Origin: Microbacterium oleivorans
Lineage (GTDB): Bacteria; Actinomycetota; Actinomycetes; Actinomycetales; Microbacteriaceae
Direction: 5' to 3'
Assembly (NCBI RefSeq): GCF_001644225.1
Contig: NZ_LSTV01000003.1
Coordinates: 186,001 to 250,000, forward strand
Length of the DNA: 64,000 nt
In this document: one piece after another, positions 24,899 to 33,013 of the stretch
How positions within the stretch are numbered: the first letter of the stretch is position 1
Layout: every line of letters starts with the position of its first letter
Made by a program: the position numbers and the translations under genes
Notes under the pieces: model-generated
The model's input: only the letters and a program-made list of their open reading frames with translations
The model's database searches: none
Told to the model about the DNA's origin: nothing

Positions 24899-25387
24899 GT
24901 GACCCCCGTGCGTGCCTTCGTCATCACCGTCTCGGACCGCTCGGCCGCAGGGGAGCGCGAGGATCGCGGGGGTCCCCTCGCCGTCTCGCTCCTCGACGCA
25001 GCCGGCATCGCGACCGCAGGCACCGCCGTCGTCCCCGACGGAGCGGATGCCGTGGCGCAGGCTCTCCGCGATGCGCTCGACTCCGGGGCCCGGCTCATCG
25101 TCACGACCGGCGGCACCGGTGTGGGTCCGCGCGACCGCACCCCCGAGGGCACGGAGCGTGTGGTGACGCGACAGCTCCCCGGTATCGCCGAGGAGCTCCG
25201 TCGTGTCGGCCTCGCCGACACCCCGATGTCGCTGCTCTCCCGCGGGATCGCGGGCGTCATCGAGCCGGAGGGGGCGCTGGTCGTCAACCTGCCGGGCTCG
25301 ACCCGCGCGGTGACCTCCGGCATCCCGGTGATCGTGTCGGTCGCCGCCCACGTGCTCGATCAGGTGAGGGGCGGGGACCACTCGTGA
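24899..25387 (+). CDS. mog: Molybdopterin adenylyltransferase-type protein (MogA/MoaB)
   Basis: A 162-residue MoCF-biosynthesis fold: VSDRSAAGEREDRGGPLAV at the N-terminus, the molybdopterin-binding TTGGTGVGPRDRTPEGT loop near residues 67-83 and VNLPGSTRAV near the C-terminus. It activates molybdopterin by adenylation before molybdate insertion by MoeA. In this family MogA and MoaB are hard to tell apart. The GTG start follows a TAGGGT element by six bases. It overlaps moaE by four bases. Confidence 0.9.
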   Translation: MTPVRAFVITVSDRSAAGEREDRGGPLAVSLLDAAGIATAGTAVVPDGADAVAQALRDALDSGARLIVTTGGTGVGPRDRTPEGTERVVTRQLPGIAEELRRVGLADTPMSLLSRGIAGVIEPEGALVVNLPGSTRAVTSGIPVIVSVAAHVLDQVRGGDHS

Positions 25388-25812
25388 ACACGGTGCGCAT
25401 CGCCCGCCTCGAGGAGGCGACTCTCGACGTCGAGGCGCACCTGCGCGCCGTCGAGGACCCCCGGTACGGCGCGGTGACGACGTTCATCGGGCGGGTGCGC
25501 GACAACGATCCGGATGCCGCGACCACGGTCGTCGGGCTCGAGTACAGCTCCCACCCCGACGCCGAGGCGACGTTGCACCGCATCGCCGCGGAGGCGGGGG
25601 ATGCCGCGGACGCCGTCGTCGCCGTCAGTCACCGCATCGGCAGCCTCGCCGTCGGCGACGCGGCAGTCGTCATCGCGGTCGCGTCGGAGCATCGCGCCGA
25701 GGCGTTCGAGGTCTGCCGCGCGATCATCGAGACGATCAAGACCGACCTGCCGGTGTGGAAGCGTCAGGTCGAGGAGGACGGCACGACCGCCTGGAAGGGC
25801 ATCGGCGGCTGA
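25384..25812 (+). CDS. moaE: Molybdopterin synthase catalytic subunit MoaE
   Basis: A 142-residue MoaE: AVTTFIGRVRDNDP near residues 30-43, LEYSSHPDAEATL, the AVSHRIGSLAVGDAAVVIAV core and the catalytic DLPVWKRQVEEDGTTAWKG C-terminus with its Lys residues. It transfers sulfur from MoaD to precursor Z. The GTG start overlaps the mog stop (GTGA). It converges on moaD, which lies 17 bases away on the other strand. Confidence 0.94.
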   Translation: MNTVRIARLEEATLDVEAHLRAVEDPRYGAVTTFIGRVRDNDPDAATTVVGLEYSSHPDAEATLHRIAAEAGDAADAVVAVSHRIGSLAVGDAAVVIAVASEHRAEAFEVCRAIIETIKTDLPVWKRQVEEDGTTAWKGIGG

Positions 25813-25829
25813 CCCCCGCCCGCCCGCCC

Positions 25830-26063
25830 TTATCCGCCGGCGAACGGCGGCAGCACGTCGATGAGGCGCGCGCCGGCGAGCGAGGCGTCGCCGTCGGTCC
25901 GCACGCCGTCGACCAGCACGGCGCAGTCGGGCAGCACGAACCACAGCTTCGGGTGCTCGTCGAGCACGGCGGTGCGGAGCTCGTCGAGGGTCGCCTCGGT
26001 CCGCTCCTCGCTCTCGGTCCCGGCGGCCTCGGCGGCTGCCGCGAAGTAGCGCACGAGAGTCAT
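25830..26063 (-). CDS. moaD: Molybdopterin synthase sulfur carrier subunit MoaD
   Basis: A 77-residue ubiquitin-like sulfur carrier ending in the obligatory Gly-Gly (DVLPPFAGG), the site that is adenylated by MoeB and thiocarboxylated. The start MTLVRYFAAAAEAAG is typical. The ATG overlaps the moaC stop (ATGA). It works with MoaE encoded convergently next door, so the two synthase subunits come from opposite transcripts. Confidence 0.93.
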   Translation of the reverse strand: MTLVRYFAAAAEAAGTESEERTEATLDELRTAVLDEHPKLWFVLPDCAVLVDGVRTDGDASLAGARLIDVLPPFAGG

Positions 26064-26554
26064 GCCTGTTCCTCCTGGACGGACTCGCCGGGGCGCACCC
26101 AGTCGCCCGAGCGACCGCCCGACTTCGCGACGATGCGGATGTTCTCCATGACGACGGCGCGATCGAGGCCCTTGATCATGTCGACGACGGCGAGCGCGGC
26201 GACCGACACCGAGGTGATGGCCTCCATCTCGACGCCGGTGCGGTCGGCGGTCCCCACGGTGGCCTCGATCTCGACGCCCTCGTCGGTGATCTCGAGTTCG
26301 ACGGATGCCCGGTGCACGCCGATGACGTGCGCCAGGGGCAGCAGCGTGGCGGTGGACTTCGCCGCCTGGATGCCGGCGATCCGGGCCACGGCGAGCACGT
26401 CGCCCTTCGGCGCGGTGCCGTCGCGGAGCGCGGCGATCACGTCGGCGCTGCACCGGACGAACCCGCGGGCGGTCGCCGTGCGGACCGTCGGGGTCTTCGC
26501 TGTGACGTCGACCATGTGCGCCCGGCCGGCCGAATCGAGGTGGGGAAAGCTCAT
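26060..26554 (-). CDS. moaC: Cyclic pyranopterin monophosphate synthase MoaC
   Basis: A 164-residue MoaC: FPHLDSAGRAHMVDVTAKT at the start, KGDVLAVARIAGIQAAKST, LPLAHVIG and MEAITSVSVAALAVVDMIKG with the catalytic Lys. It converts the MoaA product to precursor Z. The ATG at 26554 overlaps the moeA stop by four bases. All usual conserved segments are present. Confidence 0.94.
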   Translation of the reverse strand: MSFPHLDSAGRAHMVDVTAKTPTVRTATARGFVRCSADVIAALRDGTAPKGDVLAVARIAGIQAAKSTATLLPLAHVIGVHRASVELEITDEGVEIEATVGTADRTGVEMEAITSVSVAALAVVDMIKGLDRAVVMENIRIVAKSGGRSGDWVRPGESVQEEQA

Positions 26555-27783
26555 CCCACCAGCATGACATCTACGTCGTCGCCGACGGCCACGCGTGCGA
26601 CCTCGGCGGGAACGATCGCGAACGCGGATGCCCGTGCCAGCCCGCCGGCCAGGTGCGAGCCCGAGCCGCCCGCCGTCGCGGGGCGCACCGTGCGGGCGAC
26701 GAGGTCGACGACCGCGGGCAGGTATTGGCGACGCCCAGGCGGTGTTGTCCACGACTCCGCCGCGGCGAGCGTCAGGCGCGGGCGCTGGATCTCGCTGCGA
26801 CCCTGCATCGCGAGGAGGGCGGGCCGCACGAACACCTCGAACGACACGGCGACGCTGACCGGGTTGCCGGGAAGGCCGAACACGAGGCATCCGTCACCCA
26901 CTGTGCCGAAGGCCTGAGGCTTGCCCGGCTGCATCGACACGCGGGTGAACTCGACCTCGCCGTGGCCGTCGAACGCGGCGCGGACGGGTTCGTAGGCGCC
27001 GGCGCTCACACCGCCGGTGAAGACGATGACGTCGGCGCCGGCGGCGCGGGCGTCGGCCGTCACCTGCGCGACCGCCGCGCCGTCGTCCGGGACGCGCGCG
27101 GTGAGGACGAGCTCGGCATCCGCGTCGACGACGAGCTGCGCGAGGAGCGGTCCGTTCGAGTCGGGAATGAGCCCGCGCCGCACGGGCTCACCGGGGGCGA
27201 GCAGCTCGCTGCCGGTGGAGACCACGGCGACGCGGGGTGCCCGGGCGACGGTCACCACGTCGATGCCCGCCGCGACTGCCGCGGCCACCTGGAACGGTCC
27301 CAGGCGCTCGCCCGCGTCGACGACCACGTCGCCGGCGCGCAGGTCGGCGCCGCGGCGGCGGATGAACGCGCCCGGGGTCGGCGTCTCGAGCACCTCGACG
27401 GTGCCGAGCGAGTCGGCCAGGCCGCCCACCGTGCTCTCGAACGGCACGATGGCGTCGGCGGCCGTCGGTGTCGGCGACCCGGTCATGATGCGTGCCGCCT
27501 CGCCCGCGGCGAGCGGGGGATCGGTCGCGACCCCCGCCGGCAGGTCCGCGACGACACGGAGCGAGACGGGATGCCCCGGCCCCACCGCTGCGACGTCGGC
27601 CGCGCGCACGGCGAACCCGTCCATCGCGGAGTTGTCGAACAGGGGGATGTCGTGTGCGGCGACGGCGGGTGCCGTGAGCGTGCGCCCCGCGGCGTCACCG
27701 ATGGGGAGGGTCTCGCCGGCGATCGGGCGCACCGCGGCGAGGACGCGGGCGAGCTGGTCCTCGACGCTGCGGAGCCCGCTCAT
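26551..27783 (-). CDS. moeA: Molybdopterin molybdotransferase MoeA
   Basis: A 410-residue MoeA with N-terminal region PLFDNSAMDGFAVRAAD, the MPT-binding domain (PRVAVVSTGSELLAPGEPV, DSNGPLL, FTGGVSAGAYE), FGLPGNPVSVAVSFEVFV and the C-terminal beta-barrel domain. It inserts molybdate into adenylated molybdopterin. The start ATG at 27783 overlaps the moeB stop; the open frame that runs on upstream is a GC shadow of moeB. Confidence 0.94.
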   Translation of the reverse strand: MSGLRSVEDQLARVLAAVRPIAGETLPIGDAAGRTLTAPAVAAHDIPLFDNSAMDGFAVRAADVAAVGPGHPVSLRVVADLPAGVATDPPLAAGEAARIMTGSPTPTAADAIVPFESTVGGLADSLGTVEVLETPTPGAFIRRRGADLRAGDVVVDAGERLGPFQVAAAVAAGIDVVTVARAPRVAVVSTGSELLAPGEPVRRGLIPDSNGPLLAQLVVDADAELVLTARVPDDGAAVAQVTADARAAGADVIVFTGGVSAGAYEPVRAAFDGHGEVEFTRVSMQPGKPQAFGTVGDGCLVFGLPGNPVSVAVSFEVFVRPALLAMQGRSEIQRPRLTLAAAESWTTPPGRRQYLPAVVDLVARTVRPATAGGSGSHLAGGLARASAFAIVPAEVARVAVGDDVDVMLVG

Positions 27784-28559
27784 GCGCCGGCCGCCGCGGT
27801 CGCCGCCGAGCGGAGCGGGAGTTCGTGCTGTCGGCTCGAGAGGGCGTCGAGCACGAGCATGCGGCCGAGCAGCGGCTGCCCGACGCCGATCGCCAGCTTG
27901 ACGACCTCCGTGGCGAGGATGCCGCCGACCTGCACGCACAGCGCGCCGAGCACGCCGACCTGGGCGCACGTCGGCGGGTCGCCCTCTGTGCCGACGGCGA
28001 ACAGGTCGTTCAGCACGACGGCGTCGCCCTCGGTCGGGCGCGACCAGAAGACGGTGACCTGCGCGTGCCATTCGCGCACGGCGCCCCAGACGAGCGGCAC
28101 ACCGAGCGCCTCGGTGGCCGCCGCGACGGCGCGACGAGTCGCGAACGAATCGCTCGTGTCGATGACGATGTCGGCGCCCGCGAAGAATTCCTGCGCGTTG
28201 CTCTCGTCGAGACGGGCGGTGATCGGGGTGACGACCGTGACGGGGGAGAGGGCGGCGACCGCGCGCACCGTGCTCTCGGTCTTGTGCACCCCGATGTCCT
28301 CGATGCGGTGCGCGATCTGGCGCTGCAGGTTGTGCAGCTCGACCGTGTCGTCGTCGATGACGGTGATCGCGCCGATGCCCGCGGCGGCGAGGGCGAGGAT
28401 GGCCGGCGAGCCGATGCCGCCCGCGCCGACGACGGCCACGCGGGTGTTCGCGAGACGTCGCTGCCCCTCGTCGCCGATGCCTTTCAGCACCGTGTGGCGC
28501 GCGGTGCGCCGGCGCTCGTCGGGATCCAACTCGGGCACGGGATCGACCAACGGGCGCAT
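27780..28559 (-). CDS. moeB: MoaD-adenylating enzyme MoeB/ThiF family
   Basis: A 259-residue E1-like enzyme: ATP-binding AVVGAGGIGSPAILALAAAG near residues 42-61, IDDDTVELHNLQRQ, and the TSDSFATRR segment. The zinc-binding Cys pairs of longer homologues are not evident, apart from PTCAQVGVLG, so it may lack the zinc site. It activates MoaD. TACACT six bases before the ATG is a leaderless promoter, making this the first gene of the minus-strand moeB-moeA-moaC-moaD operon. Confidence 0.9.
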   Translation of the reverse strand: MRPLVDPVPELDPDERRRTARHTVLKGIGDEGQRRLANTRVAVVGAGGIGSPAILALAAAGIGAITVIDDDTVELHNLQRQIAHRIEDIGVHKTESTVRAVAALSPVTVVTPITARLDESNAQEFFAGADIVIDTSDSFATRRAVAAATEALGVPLVWGAVREWHAQVTVFWSRPTEGDAVVLNDLFAVGTEGDPPTCAQVGVLGALCVQVGGILATEVVKLAIGVGQPLLGRMLVLDALSSRQHELPLRSAATAAAGA

Positions 28560-28565
28560 GTCCCG

Positions 28566-28677
28566 AGTGTACGTGTGTCGGTGATGGCAGGGCCGTCGCG
28601 GAATCGGATGCCGACGGGCGAACGGGTCCGCAGATGCGGCATCGTGGGCCCCGAATCAGCCGCGCGTGCGGCATGAT
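28566..28677. promoter_or_regulatory. Divergent leaderless promoters of moeB and the TOBE regulator
   Basis: On the minus strand TACACT (28566-28571) stands six bases before the moeB ATG; on the plus strand CATGAT (28672-28677) stands six bases before the ATG at 28684. The 124-bp gap is a natural place for molybdate-dependent control, but I see no clear dyad that could be named an operator. Confidence 0.5.
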
Positions 28678-28683
28678 CGAACC

Positions 28684-29076
28684 ATGACGACCTACCGTGT
28701 GGCCCGGGCCGCCCGGCTGCTGGGTGTGAGCGACGACTCCGTGCGGCGCTGGATCGACCAGGGCCTGCTCCCCGTGACCGATGCCGTGCCCGCCGAGATC
28801 CCCGGTGAGGCCCTCGCGGCGTTCGCGGTGACCATGGCGAACGACCCCGGTGACGGGTTCGAGCACCGTTCGAGCGCGCGCAACAGCTTCGTCGGGATTG
28901 TCACGCGGGTGCAGGTCGACGGGGTCATGGCGCAGGTCGACATCCAGGCCGGTCCTCACCGGGTGGTGTCGCTGCTGTCGGCCGAGGCGGTGCGCGAGCT
29001 GCAGCTCGAGGTCGGGACGACGGCGCGCGCCTCGGTGAAGGCGACGAACGTCGTCGTCGAGCTGGCGGGGGGCTGA
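28684..29076 (+). CDS. HTH-TOBE molybdate-binding regulator (ModE-like)
   Basis: A 130-residue fusion of an excisionase/MerR-type helix-turn-helix (YRVARAARLLGVSDDSVRRW, residues 4-23) with one TOBE/Mop domain (about 65-128; SARNSFVGIVTRVQVDG, VSLLSAEAVREL). The TOBE fold binds molybdate or tungstate, so it probably senses molybdate and controls modABC and perhaps moeB. It differs from classical ModE, which has a LysR-like HTH and two TOBE domains. modA follows after one base. Confidence 0.88.
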   Translation: MTTYRVARAARLLGVSDDSVRRWIDQGLLPVTDAVPAEIPGEALAAFAVTMANDPGDGFEHRSSARNSFVGIVTRVQVDGVMAQVDIQAGPHRVVSLLSAEAVRELQLEVGTTARASVKATNVVVELAGG

Positions 29077-29077
29077 C

Positions 29078-29824
29078 GTGCGCCGCCCGGCCGTCGCGCT
29101 CGCTGCGCTCGTGCTCGCGCTGACCGGCTGCGCCGCCTCGACTCCGCCGGCGTCGGACGACGACATGAACGGCACCCTGACCGTGTACGCCGCAGCATCC
29201 CTGCGGGCGTCGTTCGACGAGGTCGCCGACGCGTTCACGGCGCAGCATCCGGGCGTGCGCATCAGTCCCGTGTACGACGGATCGTCGACGCTCGCCACGC
29301 AGATCGTCGAGGGTGCGCCCGCCGACGTCTTCGCGTCGGCTGACGAGGCGACGATGGCCAAGGTGTCGGAGCTCGCACCCGACCCCGCCGTCTTCGCGAC
29401 GAACACGCTCGTGATCGTCGTCCCGGCTGGCAACCCGAAGAAGATCGCGTCGCTGGCCGATCTGTCCGGCGTCGTGACGGTGCTCTGCGCTCCGGAGGTG
29501 CCGTGCGGCGCGGCATCCGCTCGACTGCTCGAGGGCGCGGGTGTGACGGTCGACGCCGCGAGCCTCGAGCAGAACGTGACCGCGGTGCTCACGAAGGTGG
29601 CGGCGGGTGAGGCCGACGCGGGCCTCGTTTACGCGACCGACGTGGTCGGGCGCGACGACGTCGAGGCGATCGTCCCCGAGGGCAGCGGCGCCGTCGTGAA
29701 CCGGTACGAGATCGCGACGCTGACGGATGCCGCGAACCCCGCGGCCGCCGATGCATTCGTCGCGTTCGTGCTGTCGGATGCCGGGCAGCGGATCCTCGCC
29801 GACCGCGGGTTCGGGGCGCCGTGA
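29078..29824 (+). CDS. modA: Molybdate-binding lipoprotein ModA
   Basis: A 248-residue molybdate-binding protein with lipobox LTGC in ALAALVLALTGCAAS. The mature part starts TLTVYAAASLRASFDEVADA and has VYDGSSTLATQIVEGAPADV, both oxyanion-binding segments. It captures molybdate outside and passes it to ModBC. GTG start right after the regulator stop; the modB GTG overlaps its stop. Confidence 0.94.
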   Translation: MRRPAVALAALVLALTGCAASTPPASDDDMNGTLTVYAAASLRASFDEVADAFTAQHPGVRISPVYDGSSTLATQIVEGAPADVFASADEATMAKVSELAPDPAVFATNTLVIVVPAGNPKKIASLADLSGVVTVLCAPEVPCGAASARLLEGAGVTVDAASLEQNVTAVLTKVAAGEADAGLVYATDVVGRDDVEAIVPEGSGAVVNRYEIATLTDAANPAAADAFVAFVLSDAGQRILADRGFGAP

Positions 29825-30603
29825 GCGTGGGGCGCGGCTACGTCCCGCGCACGCTGTCCGTACCGGCGCTGGTCGGGTTGTCGTTCCTGATCCTGCCGCT
29901 CGTGGCGCTCATCGCCCGGGTGCAGTGGTCGACGTTCGTCGCCGACGTGACGTCGCCCGCGGCGCTGTCGGCGCTGGGCCTATCGCTCGGCACGGGGGCG
30001 GCGGCGACCGCGGTCTGCGTCGTGATCGGGGTGCCGTTGGCGTTGCTGATCGCGCGGTCGGGTCCGCGGCTCGCGGCGGCGCTGCGGGCCGCGGTGACGG
30101 TGCCGCTCGTGCTGCCGCCGATGGTCGGGGGCATCGCGCTGCTGTACCTGTTCGGTCGGCAGGGGTGGCTGGGCGGATGGGGGCTGTCGTTCACGACGCC
30201 CGCCGTCGTCGTCGCGCAGACGTTCGTCGCGCTGCCGTTCCTCGTGCTCGCCGTCGAGGGCGCCGTGCGCTCGACCGGGGTGGAGTTCGAGCGCACCGCC
30301 GCCGCGCTCGGCGCCGGACGCTGGACGATCCTGCGGCGCATCACGCTGCCGCTCGCCGCCCCCGGGATCGTGGCCGGCGTCGTGCTGTGCTTCGCCCGCG
30401 CGATCGGCGAGTTCGGCGCCACCGCGCTGTTCGCGGGCAACCGACCCGGCGTCACGCAGACGATGCCGCTCGCGATCTACACGGCGTTCAACGGCGCCGG
30501 AGTGACGCAGGGCACGGCCGTCGCGCTCGCGCTGCTGCTGCTGGCCGCGGCGGTACTGGTGCTGATGCTGGTGCGCGGCTGGCGACCGGGAGCGGTGCGA
30601 TGA
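29821..30603 (+). CDS. modB: Molybdate ABC transporter permease ModB
   Basis: A 260-residue permease with about five or six membrane segments and the ModB-type coupling loop FERTAAALGAGRWTILRRIT near residues 156-175; RAIGEFGATALFAGN follows. The GTG start overlaps modA, and the modC ATG overlaps its stop, so modABC is tightly coupled. Confidence 0.94.
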   Translation: MSVGRGYVPRTLSVPALVGLSFLILPLVALIARVQWSTFVADVTSPAALSALGLSLGTGAAATAVCVVIGVPLALLIARSGPRLAAALRAAVTVPLVLPPMVGGIALLYLFGRQGWLGGWGLSFTTPAVVVAQTFVALPFLVLAVEGAVRSTGVEFERTAAALGAGRWTILRRITLPLAAPGIVAGVVLCFARAIGEFGATALFAGNRPGVTQTMPLAIYTAFNGAGVTQGTAVALALLLLAAAVLVLMLVRGWRPGAVR

Positions 30604-31661
30604 GCGGGCTGCGGGCGCACGTCGTGGTGGAGCGTCCGCGGTTCCGTGTCGACGTCGAGATCGATGCGGATGCCGGGGAGACGGTCGCGGTCATGGGTCC
30701 GAGCGGCGCCGGCAAGTCGACGCTGCTCGAGGCGCTCGCCGGACTCGTGCCGCTCGACGGCGGCGAGATCGCGGTGGCCGGCCGCACAGTCGAGCGGGCG
30801 GCCGTTCCGCGGGTGCGCACGCCGCCGATGCAGCGCGGCGTGGTGCTGCTCGGGCAGGATCCGCGGCTGTTCCCCCACCTCAGTGCGCGCGAGAACGTCG
30901 CATTCGGTCCCCGCGCCACCGGGATGCCGGCCGTCCAGGCGCGCGCCGAGGCCGACGCCTGGCTCGAGCGGGTGGGCCTCGCGGGGACGGGTGCGCGGAT
31001 GCCGCGCGAGCTGTCGGGAGGCGAGCAGCAGCGCGTCGCGGTCGCGCGGGCCCTGTCGGCGTCGCCGCGGGTGGTGCTGCTCGACGAGCCGCTGGTCGCG
31101 CTCGATCCCGTGACGGCGTTCGCGATCCGCGGGATGCTCCGCGAGCAGCTCGCCGGCACGACGACCGTCGCGGTCACGCACGACGCCGGCGACGCGGTCG
31201 CCCTCGCCGAGCGGCTGTTCGTGATCGAGGCGGGAGCCGTGGTGCAGAGCGGCGGGGTGCGCGAGGTGCTGCGGGCCCCGGCATCCGCTTTCGTCGCGTC
31301 GATCGCGGACATGAATCGGATGCCGGGGGTCGCCGCGCGCGGCGTGTGGCGAGGTGCGGCGGGGCAGGTGCTGACGAGCACGGATGCCGCGTCGATCGCG
31401 CTCGCCGCCGGGGACGGTGCGGCGCTCGCCGCCGTGTTCCGGCCGGACGACGTGCGGATCGTGAGCGCTGCGGGCGAGAACGCGTGGTCGGCGACGGTGG
31501 TGGGGGTGGAGCTGACGCTGTCGGGCACGCGGATCCGGACGACGGAGGGCGTGGTGGACCTGCGGGACGCGCCAGAAGCGGTGTCGGTGGGCGAGACGGT
31601 GTGGCTGCAGGTCGACCCGTCGCGCGTGCGGTTCGTCGCGGTACCGGCTACTTTCGGTTGA
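30600..31661 (+). CDS. modC: Molybdate ABC transporter ATPase ModC
   Basis: A 353-residue ATPase: Walker A GPSGAGKST near residue 33, signature LSGGEQQRVAVARAL, Walker B VVLLDEPLVALD, H-loop VTHDAGD. A C-terminal Mop/TOBE-like domain (about 290-350; NAWSATVVGVELTLSGTRIR) allows feedback by molybdate. The start was set at the ATG overlapping the modB stop. Its 3' end overlaps a convergent lipoprotein gene by 14 bases. Confidence 0.93.
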   Translation: MSGLRAHVVVERPRFRVDVEIDADAGETVAVMGPSGAGKSTLLEALAGLVPLDGGEIAVAGRTVERAAVPRVRTPPMQRGVVLLGQDPRLFPHLSARENVAFGPRATGMPAVQARAEADAWLERVGLAGTGARMPRELSGGEQQRVAVARALSASPRVVLLDEPLVALDPVTAFAIRGMLREQLAGTTTVAVTHDAGDAVALAERLFVIEAGAVVQSGGVREVLRAPASAFVASIADMNRMPGVAARGVWRGAAGQVLTSTDAASIALAAGDGAALAAVFRPDDVRIVSAAGENAWSATVVGVELTLSGTRIRTTEGVVDLRDAPEAVSVGETVWLQVDPSRVRFVAVPATFG

Positions 31662-32037
31662 CCCAGACGTTGTCGGAGATCATGTCGCGGTCCTCGCCGC
31701 CGCGGTAGCTGAGGTCGGCAGCCACGCTCGCGCTGTCGCTGATCGGTACTGACACGTAGTCGCGCGCGCATTCCGTGGTCTGCCAAGCGTCGTCGATAGC
31801 CAGCGACAGGCAGAGCGACTCGCTGTCGTCCGCCGCGCGGGCGAGGTAGACGTCGTAGTCGTCGGCCTGGCCGACGTAGCGAAGCGTGGTGACATCGATG
31901 GCGCCGTCGGCCCCGTCCACGACCGAGTCGGGGCGGTCACCAGCGGTCTGCTCGCGAGCGAACTCGGTCGGCGCGCATGCCGTGAGGAGCAGGGCGATAA
32001 CGGCGAGGACCGGCAGGGCGGTGCGGCGAAGGCTCAT
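31648..32037 (-). CDS. Hypothetical lipoprotein
   Basis: A 129-residue lipoprotein: signal peptide MSLRRTALPVLAVIALLL, lipobox LTAC. The rest is a small beta-rich domain with three Cys (SLCLSL, TTECARD). I do not recognise it. It lies convergent to modC and may be unrelated to molybdenum. Confidence 0.75.
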   Translation of the reverse strand: MSLRRTALPVLAVIALLLTACAPTEFAREQTAGDRPDSVVDGADGAIDVTTLRYVGQADDYDVYLARAADDSESLCLSLAIDDAWQTTECARDYVSVPISDSASVAADLSYRGGEDRDMISDNVWVNRK

Positions 32038-32108
32038 GCGCGGAAACGTACCGCGGCATCGTTGCCCGACCGGGGGATTGGTGCCGACTTCACAGCCCGG
32101 TAGCGGGG

Positions 32109-32897
32109 TCAGTCGCGCATGCGATCCAGCGAGTACGACGGCGTCGCAAACGGCCCGCCCTGCGGTTCGATGGTGTCGCCGGGAATGTTCCAGTCCGCGG
32201 CGTCGTCCATGGGGCGGAACCCGACGCGCTCGCCGGCGGTCCGGTCCCACCACGACTCCGAGTTCGCCGACACCGCGTAGAAGACGGCGTGATGCTCGTC
32301 TGTCGTCATCGCGGCGATGAAGGCGGCGATAGCGTCGCGGTGACTCAACCAGGTCGCTCGCTCTCGTGGGGTGCTGGGTTGCTGTTCGTAGCTCCCGATT
32401 CGAAGCGCGATCGTGCTGAGGTCGAACTTGTCGGAGTAGAGGCGACACAGTGCTTCGCCCGCCACCTTCGAGACCCCGTAGAAGCCGTCGGGTCGAGCAG
32501 GCATGTCCGCGTCGACGAGTGTGTCGGTGGAATACATCCCGGTGACACGGTTGCTGCTGGCATAGACGACCCGGCGGACGCCTGAGCGGCGAGCGGCTTC
32601 GAGCACGTGGTAGGTGCCGACGACGTTCACCTCTGCGAGGTCGTGGAAATCGGCTTCATCGGACAATCCGCCCAGATGGATCACCCCGTCGGCGCCGTCA
32701 AACATCGCCGTGAGCGCGGTGAGGTCGAGCAGGTCGGCGACGGTGACGCGATCACCGGTACCGTCGATCGCTTCCACGTCGCGCACGTCGGTGGAGACGA
32801 GCTCGACGCCCGCAGCCCGAAGTTCCCGACGGAGAGCGACTCCGATGTTGCCGGCAGCGCCGGTGACGACCCATCTGATCCCCGCGATTGTGTTCAC
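32109..32897 (-). CDS. NAD-dependent epimerase/dehydratase (uronate dehydrogenase-like)
   Basis: A 262-residue extended short-chain dehydrogenase: NAD-binding TGAAGNIGVALRREL near residues 12-26, Asp at the end of strand 2 (STDVRD), and the catalytic YGVSKVAGE (Tyr/Lys) near 135-143. Length and the ASSNRVTGMY and RIGSYEQQP segments resemble uronate dehydrogenase, which oxidises glucuronate or galacturonate to the lactone. This is the best guess, not certain. The GTG at 32897 is preceded by CAGGAT and six bases. It sits between modC and moaA with no visible link to molybdenum. Confidence 0.85.
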   Translation of the reverse strand: MNTIAGIRWVVTGAAGNIGVALRRELRAAGVELVSTDVRDVEAIDGTGDRVTVADLLDLTALTAMFDGADGVIHLGGLSDEADFHDLAEVNVVGTYHVLEAARRSGVRRVVYASSNRVTGMYSTDTLVDADMPARPDGFYGVSKVAGEALCRLYSDKFDLSTIALRIGSYEQQPSTPRERATWLSHRDAIAAFIAAMTTDEHHAVFYAVSANSESWWDRTAGERVGFRPMDDAADWNIPGDTIEPQGGPFATPSYSLDRMRD

Positions 32898-32983
32898 GGG
32901 GTCATCCTGGCAGGGGGTGACGACATGGACCGGCGCATCCGAATAGGACCCCAGCCGCGGGTCTGGCCGATTAGGCTCGGAAG

Positions 32984-33013
32984 ATGGAGCGGCGCGGGGG
33001 GACAGGGCGGTGA
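32984..33013 (+). CDS. Nine-residue leader peptide upstream of moaA
   Basis: TAGGCT (32972-32977), six bases, then an ATG that opens a nine-codon frame (MERRGGTGR) ending in TGA at 33011-33013. This TGA overlaps the GTG start of moaA (GTGA) in a different frame. The arrangement is that of a leaderless leader ORF which feeds ribosomes to moaA, which has no clear ribosome site of its own. Confidence 0.5.
   Translation: MERRGGTGR

Noticed and set aside
28560..28683. Molybdenum-cofactor riboswitch before moeB or the regulator
   Set aside because: Both starts have leaderless promoters, so no 5' leader RNA remains.
26551..29592. Single 1013-codon fusion of moeA with upstream sequence
   Set aside because: The upstream part is a shadow of moeB and modA; moeA starts at 27783 overlapping the moeB stop.
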